Positions 10,889 to 18,755 of a stretch of 64,000 nt of DNA are shown here, piece after piece. This DNA is from Nocardia cyriacigeorgica. Lineage in GTDB: Bacteria; Actinomycetota; Actinomycetes; Mycobacteriales; Mycobacteriaceae. The translations under genes were made by a program, and so were the position numbers. Every line of letters starts with the position of its first letter. Position 1 is the first letter of the stretch. The stretch lies in contig NZ_JAAGUY010000002.1 in assembly GCF_010868145.1 (NCBI RefSeq), forward strand, positions 54,201-118,200. Reading direction: 5' to 3'. Below the pieces are notes generated by a model. That model was not told the DNA's origin. It ran no database searches and was given only the letters and a program-made list of their open reading frames with translations.

Positions 10889-11035
10889 ATGTCGAATCGT
10901 CTGCTGGTCATCGCCAGGCATCCCGTCACCCGTGCGGTGCTGCACTGCGCCGCCCTGTGCACGGTGCAGGCCATCGGCCGAGGAATGAGAGGAGAAGTGC
11001 GGAAGGAAGTTCCGGAAGAATCAAAGAGCGGATGA
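10889..11035 (+). CDS. possible 48-residue ORF between the copA terminator and tRNA-Gly
   Basis: GGGAGG (10879-10884) lies just before an ATG that opens a 48-codon frame with a hydrophobic middle containing LHCAALCTV. The last few codons overlap the 3' end of the tRNA gene on the other strand, and it starts directly after a strong terminator with no evident promoter. It may be a chance ORF. Confidence 0.22.
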   Translation: MSNRLLVIARHPVTRAVLHCAALCTVQAIGRGMRGEVRKEVPEESKSG

Positions 11036-11099
11036 CGGGATTCGAACCCGCGACCCTCACCTTGGCAAGGTGATGCGCTACCAGCTGCGCTACATCCGC
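11027..11099 (-). tRNA. tRNA-Gly (anticodon GCC)
   Basis: On the minus strand the 73-nt sequence starts GCGGATG and ends CATCCGC plus discriminator T, giving a 7-bp acceptor stem. The anticodon arm is TCACC-TTGCCAA-GGTGA with anticodon GCC. The T arm contains GGTTCGAATCC with the standard TTCGAAT loop. CCA is not encoded. Confidence 0.97.
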
Positions 11100-11153
11100 A
11101 TTCGCACTGTTCAGCGGGAGGTGCGACCGCTCCGCGTCATCGTGCGACGCCAA

Positions 11154-11183
11154 ACTTTAGCCGGAAGGCCCGTCGGCTACCAA
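11154..11183 (-). promoter_or_regulatory. promoter of tRNA-Gly
   Basis: On the minus strand TTGGTA (11183-11178) and TAAAGT (11159-11154) are separated by 18 bp. They lie about 55 bp upstream of the mature tRNA 5' end, as expected for a tRNA promoter. Confidence 0.55.
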
Positions 11184-11215
11184 ACCGGCTTGTCACCGGG
11201 GCTCTGCTGACCTAC

Positions 11216-11977
11216 CTATTGCTGTGCGGTGTTCTTGCGTTCGGCCCGGGCGGCGGCCTTCGCCGCGGCCTCGGCGGCATCCATGGCGTCGGCCTCCTCC
11301 AGCGTCGGCGCGGCACCACCGAGTCGCGCAGGCACCCAGTAGGCGTCGGGCTCGTGCCGGTAATCGCGCTGCACCTCGAGCAGCATGCGCTGCATGGTCT
11401 CGCGCAGCTGCGCGGTGAGGTCGGCGGCGGGCTCATAGGGCTGGATGGGCTCGCCGACGGTGATCGAGATCGGAGTGTTGGTGCGGCCCAGGCGCTTCGG
11501 GAACCCTTTGGTCCACACCCGCTGCGCGCCCCAGATGACGATCGGAATGATCGGGACGTCGGCTTCGAGAGCCATACGGGCCGCGCCGGACTTGAATTCC
11601 TTGATCTCGAAGCTGCGGCTGATCGTCGCCTCGGGATACACACCGACCAACTCACCGCGACGCAGGTAATCGACGGCGGCCTTGTACGAATCCGCGCCTG
11701 CGGCCCGATCGACCGGAATGTGTTTCAGCGCCCGCATGATCGGGCCGGAGATCTTGTTGTCGAAGACCTCTTTCTTGGCCATGAACCGGATGTAGCGCTT
11801 GGGCGTGCGCACCGGCAGTCCGGCATAGGTGAAGTCCATGTATCCGGTGTGATTCACCGCCAAGACGGCACCGCCGGACGCCGGGATGCGTTCATCGCCG
11901 GTGACGGTGAACTTCAGACCTTCAACGAAGAAGACGGTACGGGCCAAGCCGATGATCGTCCGGTAGACGGGTTCCAC
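11216..11977 (-). CDS. lysophospholipid acyltransferase (PlsC family)
   Basis: The 253-residue enzyme has the acyltransferase motif I NHTGYMDF (His43 and Asp48) and the motif III region VYPEATISRS. It has one hydrophobic stretch near the N-terminus (about residues 8-19) and an Ala/Glu-rich C-terminal tail. PlsC-type enzymes transfer an acyl chain to a lysophospholipid or related acceptor at the inner membrane face. I chose the GTG at 11977, just before EPVYRTIIG, because the open frame upstream is Arg/Pro-rich and lacks domain similarity. It is divergent from the lipoprotein gene. The exact acceptor is unknown. Confidence 0.88.
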   Translation of the reverse strand: MEPVYRTIIGLARTVFFVEGLKFTVTGDERIPASGGAVLAVNHTGYMDFTYAGLPVRTPKRYIRFMAKKEVFDNKISGPIMRALKHIPVDRAAGADSYKAAVDYLRRGELVGVYPEATISRSFEIKEFKSGAARMALEADVPIIPIVIWGAQRVWTKGFPKRLGRTNTPISITVGEPIQPYEPAADLTAQLRETMQRMLLEVQRDYRHEPDAYWVPARLGGAAPTLEEADAMDAAEAAAKAAARAERKNTAQQ

Positions 11978-12141
11978 AATTCCGCTAGCGTAGTCGCTGC
12001 CCGTCCGATCCGGCAGTGCGCCGCGGCAACGCGCGCGGCGACCGGCCTTTCGCCCTCGTCCGCGAGTCGCGGCGCCGGCTGGTGAGCCGCCATCGGCATC
12101 GGGCGATCGACCCAAGGGCACCTCAGCATGTACGAGGAAAG

Positions 12142-13167
12142 GTGATTGTCGAAGTGGAACGCGCGGAGTCGGTATCGCAGGAACCTCGCAGCGCCTCGGC
12201 CGCCGCTCGACGCGGGGCGACGCGGAGCCATCAGGTCGGCGATCCGGCGACCCGCGACCACAGGCGTCGGGCCGCGACCGGGGCGAGCAACCGGAGCCGA
12301 ACAGCAGCGGTAACTTCCGTGGCGCGGCCGGCGTTGATCGGTGGTCTTGTCGTTGGCGCCGCACTGCTCGCCGGATGTGATTCGGCGAGCGGCATCCCCG
12401 GCGACGGCCCGGAGGCGACCGCCGCCGTCACCACCATCACCCCGCCCGCGGCGATTCCCACCCAGACGACCCCGCTCGCCCCGGCGGCCCCGCCGATTCC
12501 TACCGATGCTCCCCCGGTCGGTGCGGTACCCGGACTGCCCGAGGCTGCGCCGGCGGTGCAGCGCTGGGCTGTCGACCTGGAATCCAGCACGATCGCCCAA
12601 CTGCAAACCACCTGCTGGACGCTGCCACCGCTGACCGTCGCGGAGATGTACGCCGATCCGCAGCCGGTACTCGCGGCATTGGCCGAGCCGGGCGCGATCA
12701 CCGACGATGTCATCAGGTGGCGCGGCGCGGGCACCACCGTCACCGTGGACCGGGCCGCGATCGAATCCGGTTACGCCTGCCCACGGGTGTTCCCTGCCGG
12801 CGCCGAACCGGGATACGACGACGCAGACGCCCGCCACACCGTCCGCCGCTACCTGGCCCGGCTCACCGGTGAACCGCTGGACCCGGCCGACAAGGAAGGC
12901 ACGCATCCGCTGCTGTGCGCGGCGACCCCGGCCACCTGGGATTCGCAGGGCACCGGAAGCCCGGTGCGCGCACCGCTGGCCGACAATCCGGGCCGATTGA
13001 CCGGCACGACCGCCTTCGCCGACCAGCAGATCAACTCCTCGCAGCTGCGCGCCGGATATGTCCGGGTCCAGGTGCCCGTCACCAACTCCTCGGGTGTGAC
13101 GCAGAGCCGGACCTTCACCTTGCGTGAGGGATCAGACGGCTACTGCATCGGGGACGTCTCCCCGTAA
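12142..13167 (+). CDS. lipoprotein of unknown function
   Basis: The protein has a lipobox LLAGC after VARPALIGGLVVGAA, then a Thr/Pro/Ala-rich linker of about 60 residues and a C-terminal domain with four cysteines (TCWTLPP, YACPRVF, HPLLCAA, GYCIGD) that could form two disulfides. The start is uncertain. GTG 12142 follows AGGAAAGG closely, GTG 12154 is better spaced, and GTG 12319 would give a compact 20-residue lipoprotein signal; the sequence before 12319 is Arg-rich and unlike a signal peptide. It is predicted on the outer face of the membrane. No known family recognised. Confidence 0.65.
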   Translation: MIVEVERAESVSQEPRSASAAARRGATRSHQVGDPATRDHRRRAATGASNRSRTAAVTSVARPALIGGLVVGAALLAGCDSASGIPGDGPEATAAVTTITPPAAIPTQTTPLAPAAPPIPTDAPPVGAVPGLPEAAPAVQRWAVDLESSTIAQLQTTCWTLPPLTVAEMYADPQPVLAALAEPGAITDDVIRWRGAGTTVTVDRAAIESGYACPRVFPAGAEPGYDDADARHTVRRYLARLTGEPLDPADKEGTHPLLCAATPATWDSQGTGSPVRAPLADNPGRLTGTTAFADQQINSSQLRAGYVRVQVPVTNSSGVTQSRTFTLREGSDGYCIGDVSP

Positions 13168-13228
13168 CGACTACCCTGGACGACCGGCTGACAGTACGGA
13201 AACACCGCGGTTCAGGAGGAACAAGCTC

Positions 13229-14767
13229 GTGCAGATCACCAGCGTCGGACATGCGGGTTTCCATATCCAGACGACGGCCGGGTCGATCCTCTGCGATCCC
13301 TGGGTGAACCCTGCCTACTTCGCCTCATGGGTCCCGTTCCCGGACAACACCCAGCTCGACTGGGATGAGCTGGGCAATTGCGATTTCCTCTACGTCTCGC
13401 ATCTGCACCGCGACCACTTCGACGCCGAGAACCTCGCCGCGCACGTCAACAAGGACGCCACTGTCCTGCTGCCGGACTACCCGGTCCCGGATCTGCGCCG
13501 TGAACTGGAGAAGCTCGGATTCCACAAGTTCTTCGAGACCGAGGATTCGGTCAAGCACACGGTGACCGGTCCCGGTGGCGACCTGGACGTCATGATCATC
13601 GCGTTGCGGGCGCCCGCCGACGGTCCGATCGGTGACTCCGGGCTGGTCGTCTCCGACGGTGAGACCACCTGTTTCAACATGAACGACGCACGTCCGGTGG
13701 ATATGGACGTGCTGCACGACGCGTTCGGGCACATCGACATCCATCTGCTGCAGTATTCGGGCGCCATCTGGTATCCGATGGTCTACGACATCCCCAACCG
13801 CACGAAGTCGAACTTCGGTAAGCAGAAGCGTCAGCGCGGCATGGACCGGGCACGCAGCTATATCGAGCAGGTCGGCGCGACCTGGGTGGTGCCCTCCGCC
13901 GGGCCGCCGGTCTTCCTGGACGACGAGCTGCGCTATCTCAATGACGACCGCGGCGATGAAGGCAACATCTTCCCTGATCAGATGGTGTTCCTCGAGCAGA
14001 TGCGGATCCACGGCAACGAGGGCGGGGTCCTGATGATCCCGGGCTCGGTGGCCGATGTGCGCGGCGCCGAGCTGGCGCTCACTCATCCCTTCGACCCGGC
14101 CGAGATCTACGACGACAAAGCCGGATACATCGAGCGCATGGCCGAACGCCTGGCGCCGGTGCTCGCGGCGGAGAAGGCGTCCTGGGCGACCGGAGAGGGG
14201 TCGCTGCTCGACCCGCTGAAGGCGCTGTTCGAGCCCATCATGGCGCAGAGCGATCTGATCTGTGACGGTATCGGCTACCCCATCGGTCTGGTGATCGGCG
14301 AGGAAACCGTGGTGCTGGACTTCCCGAAGCGCCTGGTCCGCGGCCCGATCGAGGGCGAGGGCAAATACCGCTACGGCTTCCGCATCGCACCGGAGCTGGT
14401 GCGCACCGTCCTGCGCGATAACGAGCCGGACTGGGTGAACACCATCTTCCTGTCCACCCGCTTCCAGGCGTGGCGGATCGGCGGCTACAACGAGTTCCTC
14501 TACACCTTCTTCAAATGCCTCACCGACGAGCGCATCGCCTACGCCGACGGCTGGTTCGCCGAAGCACACGACGATTCCGCCTCGACCGAACTCGCTGGCT
14601 GGGAAATCCAACGCCGCTGCCCCCATCTCAAGGCCGACCTGTCCAAGTTCGGTGTCGTCGAGGGCAACACCCTCACCTGCAACCTGCACGGCTGGCAATG
14701 GGACCTGGAATCGGGTCGCTGCAAGACCTCGAAGGGGCATGAACTGCGCTCAAAGAAGCTCGGCTGA
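13229..14767 (+). CDS. metallo-beta-lactamase-fold hydrolase fused to a C-terminal Rieske [2Fe-2S] domain
   Basis: The 512-residue protein starts at a GTG 8 nt after AGGAGGA. The N-terminal metallo-beta-lactamase-like domain carries SHLHRDHFD (His58, His60, Asp62, His63). The C-terminal 60 residues are a Rieske domain: Cys464-x-His466 and Cys484-x2-His487 in CNLHGWQW. Vertebrate CMP-Neu5Ac hydroxylase also combines these two domain types, but with the Rieske domain at the N-terminus. The combination suggests a redox-linked hydrolase or oxygenase in the cytoplasm. Substrate and electron partner are unknown. The next gene is convergent, 17 bp away. Confidence 0.83.
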   Translation: MQITSVGHAGFHIQTTAGSILCDPWVNPAYFASWVPFPDNTQLDWDELGNCDFLYVSHLHRDHFDAENLAAHVNKDATVLLPDYPVPDLRRELEKLGFHKFFETEDSVKHTVTGPGGDLDVMIIALRAPADGPIGDSGLVVSDGETTCFNMNDARPVDMDVLHDAFGHIDIHLLQYSGAIWYPMVYDIPNRTKSNFGKQKRQRGMDRARSYIEQVGATWVVPSAGPPVFLDDELRYLNDDRGDEGNIFPDQMVFLEQMRIHGNEGGVLMIPGSVADVRGAELALTHPFDPAEIYDDKAGYIERMAERLAPVLAAEKASWATGEGSLLDPLKALFEPIMAQSDLICDGIGYPIGLVIGEETVVLDFPKRLVRGPIEGEGKYRYGFRIAPELVRTVLRDNEPDWVNTIFLSTRFQAWRIGGYNEFLYTFFKCLTDERIAYADGWFAEAHDDSASTELAGWEIQRRCPHLKADLSKFGVVEGNTLTCNLHGWQWDLESGRCKTSKGHELRSKKLG

Positions 14768-14784
14768 GCCCTCCCGTCCCTGGG

Positions 14785-15762
14785 TCAGGAGGGCCGCTCC
14801 GCCCGGCTGCCACTCGGTACACCCGTCGCCAAGAGCACCGCGACCAGCGTGAGCGCACAACCGGCAACAGCCGTCATCGACAGCCCCGCCCCGGTCGGGA
14901 TGGCCACATCGAGGGCGATCGAGGCGAGCAGCTGGCCCGCCACCGAGGTGAGGCCGAGGAGCAGGACGCCGATCCAGCGGACGACCAGGACCGCGAGAGC
15001 GATGAACACGACGCCGATCGCGCCGCCGAGATAAAGCCATGGCTCGGTGGGGAATTCGGTGGGCAGTCCGGCACCGGCGACGACCACGGCCTCGACCGCG
15101 AACAAGCCGACGAGGCCGACCGCGAAGTTGATACCGGTCGCCGGGAACGGTCCGCCGACCGCGCCGACCCGCCCGTTCACCGCCTGCTGCCAGGCCAGTC
15201 CGATACCCGCGAGCGCGGGGACCAGGATGAGCACCGCGTGCGGGACGTCGGCGAGGGCGGTCGGCGCCGACAATGCACCGCTGACCTGCGCGCTACCGAG
15301 ACCTGCGAGCGCGACCGCGAACACCCCGAGCCCCGCTGCACCGATGCGGCGCGCCGTCACCGGGGTTCGCCCGTTGGGCGCCAACCCGAGTCGATCCACC
15401 ACCAGGCTGCTGAGCAGCTGACCGGCCACCACCGCCACAGTGAACGCGGTGACCCCCAGTGCGGCAATGGTCAGGCCCTGACTCGCGACGAACGCCGCAC
15501 CGCACAACCCGCCAAGCAACTGCCACGGGCGCAACTCCCCCGCTGCCACCGCCCGCCGGACATCGCCGAGCCCGGACCGCAACCGCTGCGAACACGCGAA
15601 GGCCACGGCCAGCACCAGCAGCCCGGTGCCGAAACTGACGACGGCGGCGGCGATTCCGTCGTGCAGCCGCTCGCCGAGTGCGCCATTGATCCTGGCCTGC
15701 ACCGCAACCCCGGCCCCGATGGACATCCCGAGACCGAGCCCAAGCCGCGTCTGCACCGCCAC
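14785..15762 (-). CDS. DMT-superfamily transporter (YdcZ type)
   Basis: The 325-residue, strongly hydrophobic protein has about ten membrane segments arranged as two similar halves: GALGERLHDGIAAAVVSFGT in the first and VNGRVGAVGGPFPATGIN in the second. This pattern is typical of the DMT_YdcZ (DUF606) family. It probably exports or imports a small metabolite. No neighbour indicates the substrate. It converges on the MBL-Rieske gene. Confidence 0.8.
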   Translation of the reverse strand: MAVQTRLGLGLGMSIGAGVAVQARINGALGERLHDGIAAAVVSFGTGLLVLAVAFACSQRLRSGLGDVRRAVAAGELRPWQLLGGLCGAAFVASQGLTIAALGVTAFTVAVVAGQLLSSLVVDRLGLAPNGRTPVTARRIGAAGLGVFAVALAGLGSAQVSGALSAPTALADVPHAVLILVPALAGIGLAWQQAVNGRVGAVGGPFPATGINFAVGLVGLFAVEAVVVAGAGLPTEFPTEPWLYLGGAIGVVFIALAVLVVRWIGVLLLGLTSVAGQLLASIALDVAIPTGAGLSMTAVAGCALTLVAVLLATGVPSGSRAERPS

Positions 15763-15891
15763 CGCGCCACCCTATCCCCGGGTCGGTGCGCGGCTGTGGA
15801 CCTACTGCGGGCTGCCATTGATGCCACCGGCTGATGTCCAACAGTCCGCGATCACGCTCTCACCGCGCCGGTGGGAGACGCCTCCAGGTCC

Positions 15892-17157
15892 TCACACAGC
15901 CTGCACCGGCCGCGCCGCATATGTGTCGTGCCGCGCGTAGGTCCGGTCGCCACCATTGCGGGCGATCGATGTGCGCACCATGTTTGCGCGCATGCGGGCC
16001 CCGAGACGTTCCTGGAAGCGGGTCGCTCCGGGGATGAAGCGCCGCGGAATTTCCAGCGCGCCGTTGACAACGGCCGTGGTCACTACCGCCGCCTGGAAAC
16101 GCTTATCGTCTTCCAAGCCGAGGAAATCGGCATTGCTCGGGCCGAGCACGATACGGCTGTAGGCGACAAGGTAACTGGTCACGAACCGGCGGATGGCACG
16201 CTGCGCCGGGGTGCGACAGCCGATGAACAGGCCCCCGATCGCCGGGACGAGCGCCTGGGCCAGTCGTCGCGAATCCTCGTCCGGGATGAACTCGGTGTCG
16301 GCCAGGATCCAGAACGCACGCCAGGTGTCGGTTTCGCTGGTCGGCAGAATCTGCGGGTCGATACCGAGCAGGAAGCCGACGTAGCGCCAGAGATGGAATA
16401 CCGCGTCCTTCTCGGCGGCCGAGAATTGCAGCCCGAGGGCTTGCGAACCGAGCAAATTGGCCATCGAGAACAACCCGAGGGTCCCGACCGTGAGCACCTG
16501 GTTGACCGGATGGTCCCAGGCCTCGTGGTCCCAGTCGGCTCGGCGGTTCATACCCGCCCGCACCAGTGCGTGCATCAAACGCACCCGAAGCGCGCTCTGG
16601 TAGCCGATCCGATCGCGTTGCAGCCCACCAGGAGTGGTGACATCCAGCCACCACTGCGTGGTCTCGGCGAGTCTGCGCGGCGCCATCGCGGCGAGGTCGC
16701 CGGTTCCGACCAGCGTCTTGTCCGCTCGCGAGGCGAGATATCCGCCCATCAGCGCGAACATGCCCATGGCGATACCGCCCCACACGCCGGTCCGCTGCAC
16801 CACTCGTGCGCCGCGCTCGAGTTTCTTGCGGTCGAGCCAGTAAGGCTCTGCCTCGACCTGTTCGAAGAAGGCCACCAGTTCCGGTGGCGCATCCGGCACC
16901 GCCGCTATCCCGCCCGTCACCGCGGTGTCGAACATGCGGCGGCCCGCGCCTGGCGGCAATCGCCGGAACATCGCGACGACGTCGTCTGCGAGCGGATCGC
17001 CGACCTGGGCGAACCTGCGGAAGGAATCGCGTTGCGCCGCCGTGCATGGCAGGTTCGGCGGAGCGAGCAGCGGGAGGGCATAACGGAACGGGAATTCGGT
17101 GAACAGCTGCGGCGTGGGCAGCGGCCCGTCGCCCGCTGAAAGGTTGTCATGCGCCAT
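15892..17157 (-). CDS. MpaB/Lcp-family (DUF2236) haem oxygenase-like protein
   Basis: The 421-residue protein belongs to the oxygenase MpaB / latex-clearing protein family. It has SRADKTLVGTG and RVRLMHALVR, which correspond to the conserved Arg-x-x-Lys-Thr and His regions around the b-type haem in rubber oxygenase Lcp. True Lcp is secreted by a Tat signal, but none is visible here, so this copy is probably cytoplasmic. I chose the ATG at 17157 after GGGTGGA over an in-frame start 69 bp upstream. The family cleaves or oxidises unsaturated hydrocarbons; the substrate is unknown. Confidence 0.8.
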   Translation of the reverse strand: MAHDNLSAGDGPLPTPQLFTEFPFRYALPLLAPPNLPCTAAQRDSFRRFAQVGDPLADDVVAMFRRLPPGAGRRMFDTAVTGGIAAVPDAPPELVAFFEQVEAEPYWLDRKKLERGARVVQRTGVWGGIAMGMFALMGGYLASRADKTLVGTGDLAAMAPRRLAETTQWWLDVTTPGGLQRDRIGYQSALRVRLMHALVRAGMNRRADWDHEAWDHPVNQVLTVGTLGLFSMANLLGSQALGLQFSAAEKDAVFHLWRYVGFLLGIDPQILPTSETDTWRAFWILADTEFIPDEDSRRLAQALVPAIGGLFIGCRTPAQRAIRRFVTSYLVAYSRIVLGPSNADFLGLEDDKRFQAAVVTTAVVNGALEIPRRFIPGATRFQERLGARMRANMVRTSIARNGGDRTYARHDTYAARPVQAV

Positions 17158-17359
17158 TGCATTCCACCCATCAGGTCTCGGCACTCGGCGTCGAGTACAT
17201 CTGGAAAGACGGTCCCACAGAATCAAAAATCTGGCAATAGGTGCTACCAGAATGCGCGGCGCACCTCAGCGAACTCGGCGAGCCACACCACCGCCGCCCG
17301 GCTGCGAATTCAGCGCGCCGAATCGGTCGCGCGGCGGTCCACGGCACGATAGCGACGGA

Positions 17360-18652
17360 TCATCCGCTGAGGTCGACATTCCGGCTCGACACGGTCGACC
17401 GGCGCGGCAGCCACGCCGGAGTCACCGCCGCAATCGCCAACACCCCGAATCCGAGCAGCGCGACCGTTGCCGACATCGACAACCACACCGTCACCAGCGC
17501 GACGAAACCGAACGCGGCGAGCGAGACAACCTCCGACAACAGCCCCGACACCGAGGTCACCGTTGCCCGCGCCGGACCCTCGATCGCATCCTGCAACCGA
17601 GCCGCCGACACGACGGTCGCGTTGTAGACGATGCCGTACGAAATACCGAGCGCGATGAATCCCGAACCGGTCAGCACATACATCGCCGCAGGCCAGCGCA
17701 CCGCCAACCCGACCACCACCGCACCAGCGATGAACAGCACACCGGCCACCGCGACGGCGATCCCCATGGTCCGCGCCCGCATCGTCTCGGTTCGGCCCGC
17801 CGTCACCGAACCGATCAGTGAGCCGACCACCGTGATGCCGACCAGCACCGGCACCACCGCGGTCGCGACTCCCGCCTCGCCCGCCACCAACGCGAAGTAC
17901 TCATCGAAGGCGGTGATCCCGTACAGCAGCGCACCGAGCAGAACGCCGTTGCGGACGCTCTTGATCCGCGTCGCCTCCCCTACGCCGGATCGCAACATGG
18001 ACAGGTATCGCGTGATCGGCCGCGCGGTCGGGGTGGTCGCTGCGGCGGGCACGGTATCGGGTTCATCTTCCAGCTCATCCACCTCGCCCGCCGACACCGA
18101 CTTGGGCGCGGCGGGAAGGGTGAGCGCGACGGCCGTATGCGCCACCGCCATCGCGACACTGACCCAGCCGATCAACGGATACCCACCGACCAGATACAGC
18201 GGCGTCGCGGCAAGGATGGCGATCAACACCGCGGTCTCGGTGGCCGCTCTGGTGTAGCCGAGGATCCGCGGGAAGGCCGAGGGTTCACCGCGGACGCTGA
18301 GTTCGTCATAGAGCAGCGCTTCGAACGTTCCGGATCGCAAGGCTCCCGACACGCCCCACACCACGAAACCAGCGGCGAAGCCGAAGTAATTCGGCACCAC
18401 CGTCCACAGGGTGAAACCCGTCGTCAGCAGCACACCGCTGAGCACGAGCAAACCGCGCCGCGACACGGTGTCCGCCCATGCGCCCGACGGCACTTCCAGC
18501 AGGAACGCCGTTGCCGACCACAGCGCGAACAGCGAGGAAATCTGCCCGGCGTTCAGGCCGTGATCGGCGAACAGCAGGGCGTAGATGGCATAGAGCGGGA
18601 AGAAGTCACCGAGTCCGGCGAACAGCACCGCCCGTACGGTGAGGGCACGCAT
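17360..18652 (-). CDS. MFS transporter
   Basis: The 430-residue protein has about twelve hydrophobic segments. A hydrophilic, acidic central loop (EVDELEDEPDTV) lies between the two six-helix halves. The motif A region reads FLLEVPSGAWADTVSRRGLL. It resembles the multidrug-type MFS group related to tetracycline or macrolide exporters. The substrate cannot be inferred. It stands alone between the oxygenase and the c-di-GMP gene, all on the minus strand. Confidence 0.82.
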   Translation of the reverse strand: MRALTVRAVLFAGLGDFFPLYAIYALLFADHGLNAGQISSLFALWSATAFLLEVPSGAWADTVSRRGLLVLSGVLLTTGFTLWTVVPNYFGFAAGFVVWGVSGALRSGTFEALLYDELSVRGEPSAFPRILGYTRAATETAVLIAILAATPLYLVGGYPLIGWVSVAMAVAHTAVALTLPAAPKSVSAGEVDELEDEPDTVPAAATTPTARPITRYLSMLRSGVGEATRIKSVRNGVLLGALLYGITAFDEYFALVAGEAGVATAVVPVLVGITVVGSLIGSVTAGRTETMRARTMGIAVAVAGVLFIAGAVVVGLAVRWPAAMYVLTGSGFIALGISYGIVYNATVVSAARLQDAIEGPARATVTSVSGLLSEVVSLAAFGFVALVTVWLSMSATVALLGFGVLAIAAVTPAWLPRRSTVSSRNVDLSG

Positions 18653-18755
18653 ACCGATCGCCTCGGCCGACTTACTCGGGTCGAATCAACAGCCGTAGAT
18701 GAGCAAACGCATGTGACCAGCATCGTCGTCGACAGTGACACCGGTCAAGGGAATT

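Noticed and set aside
12016..12141. N-terminal extension of the lipoprotein gene from an upstream ATG
   Set aside because: Arg-rich, unlike any signal peptide, and overlaps the promoter side of the divergent acyltransferase gene.
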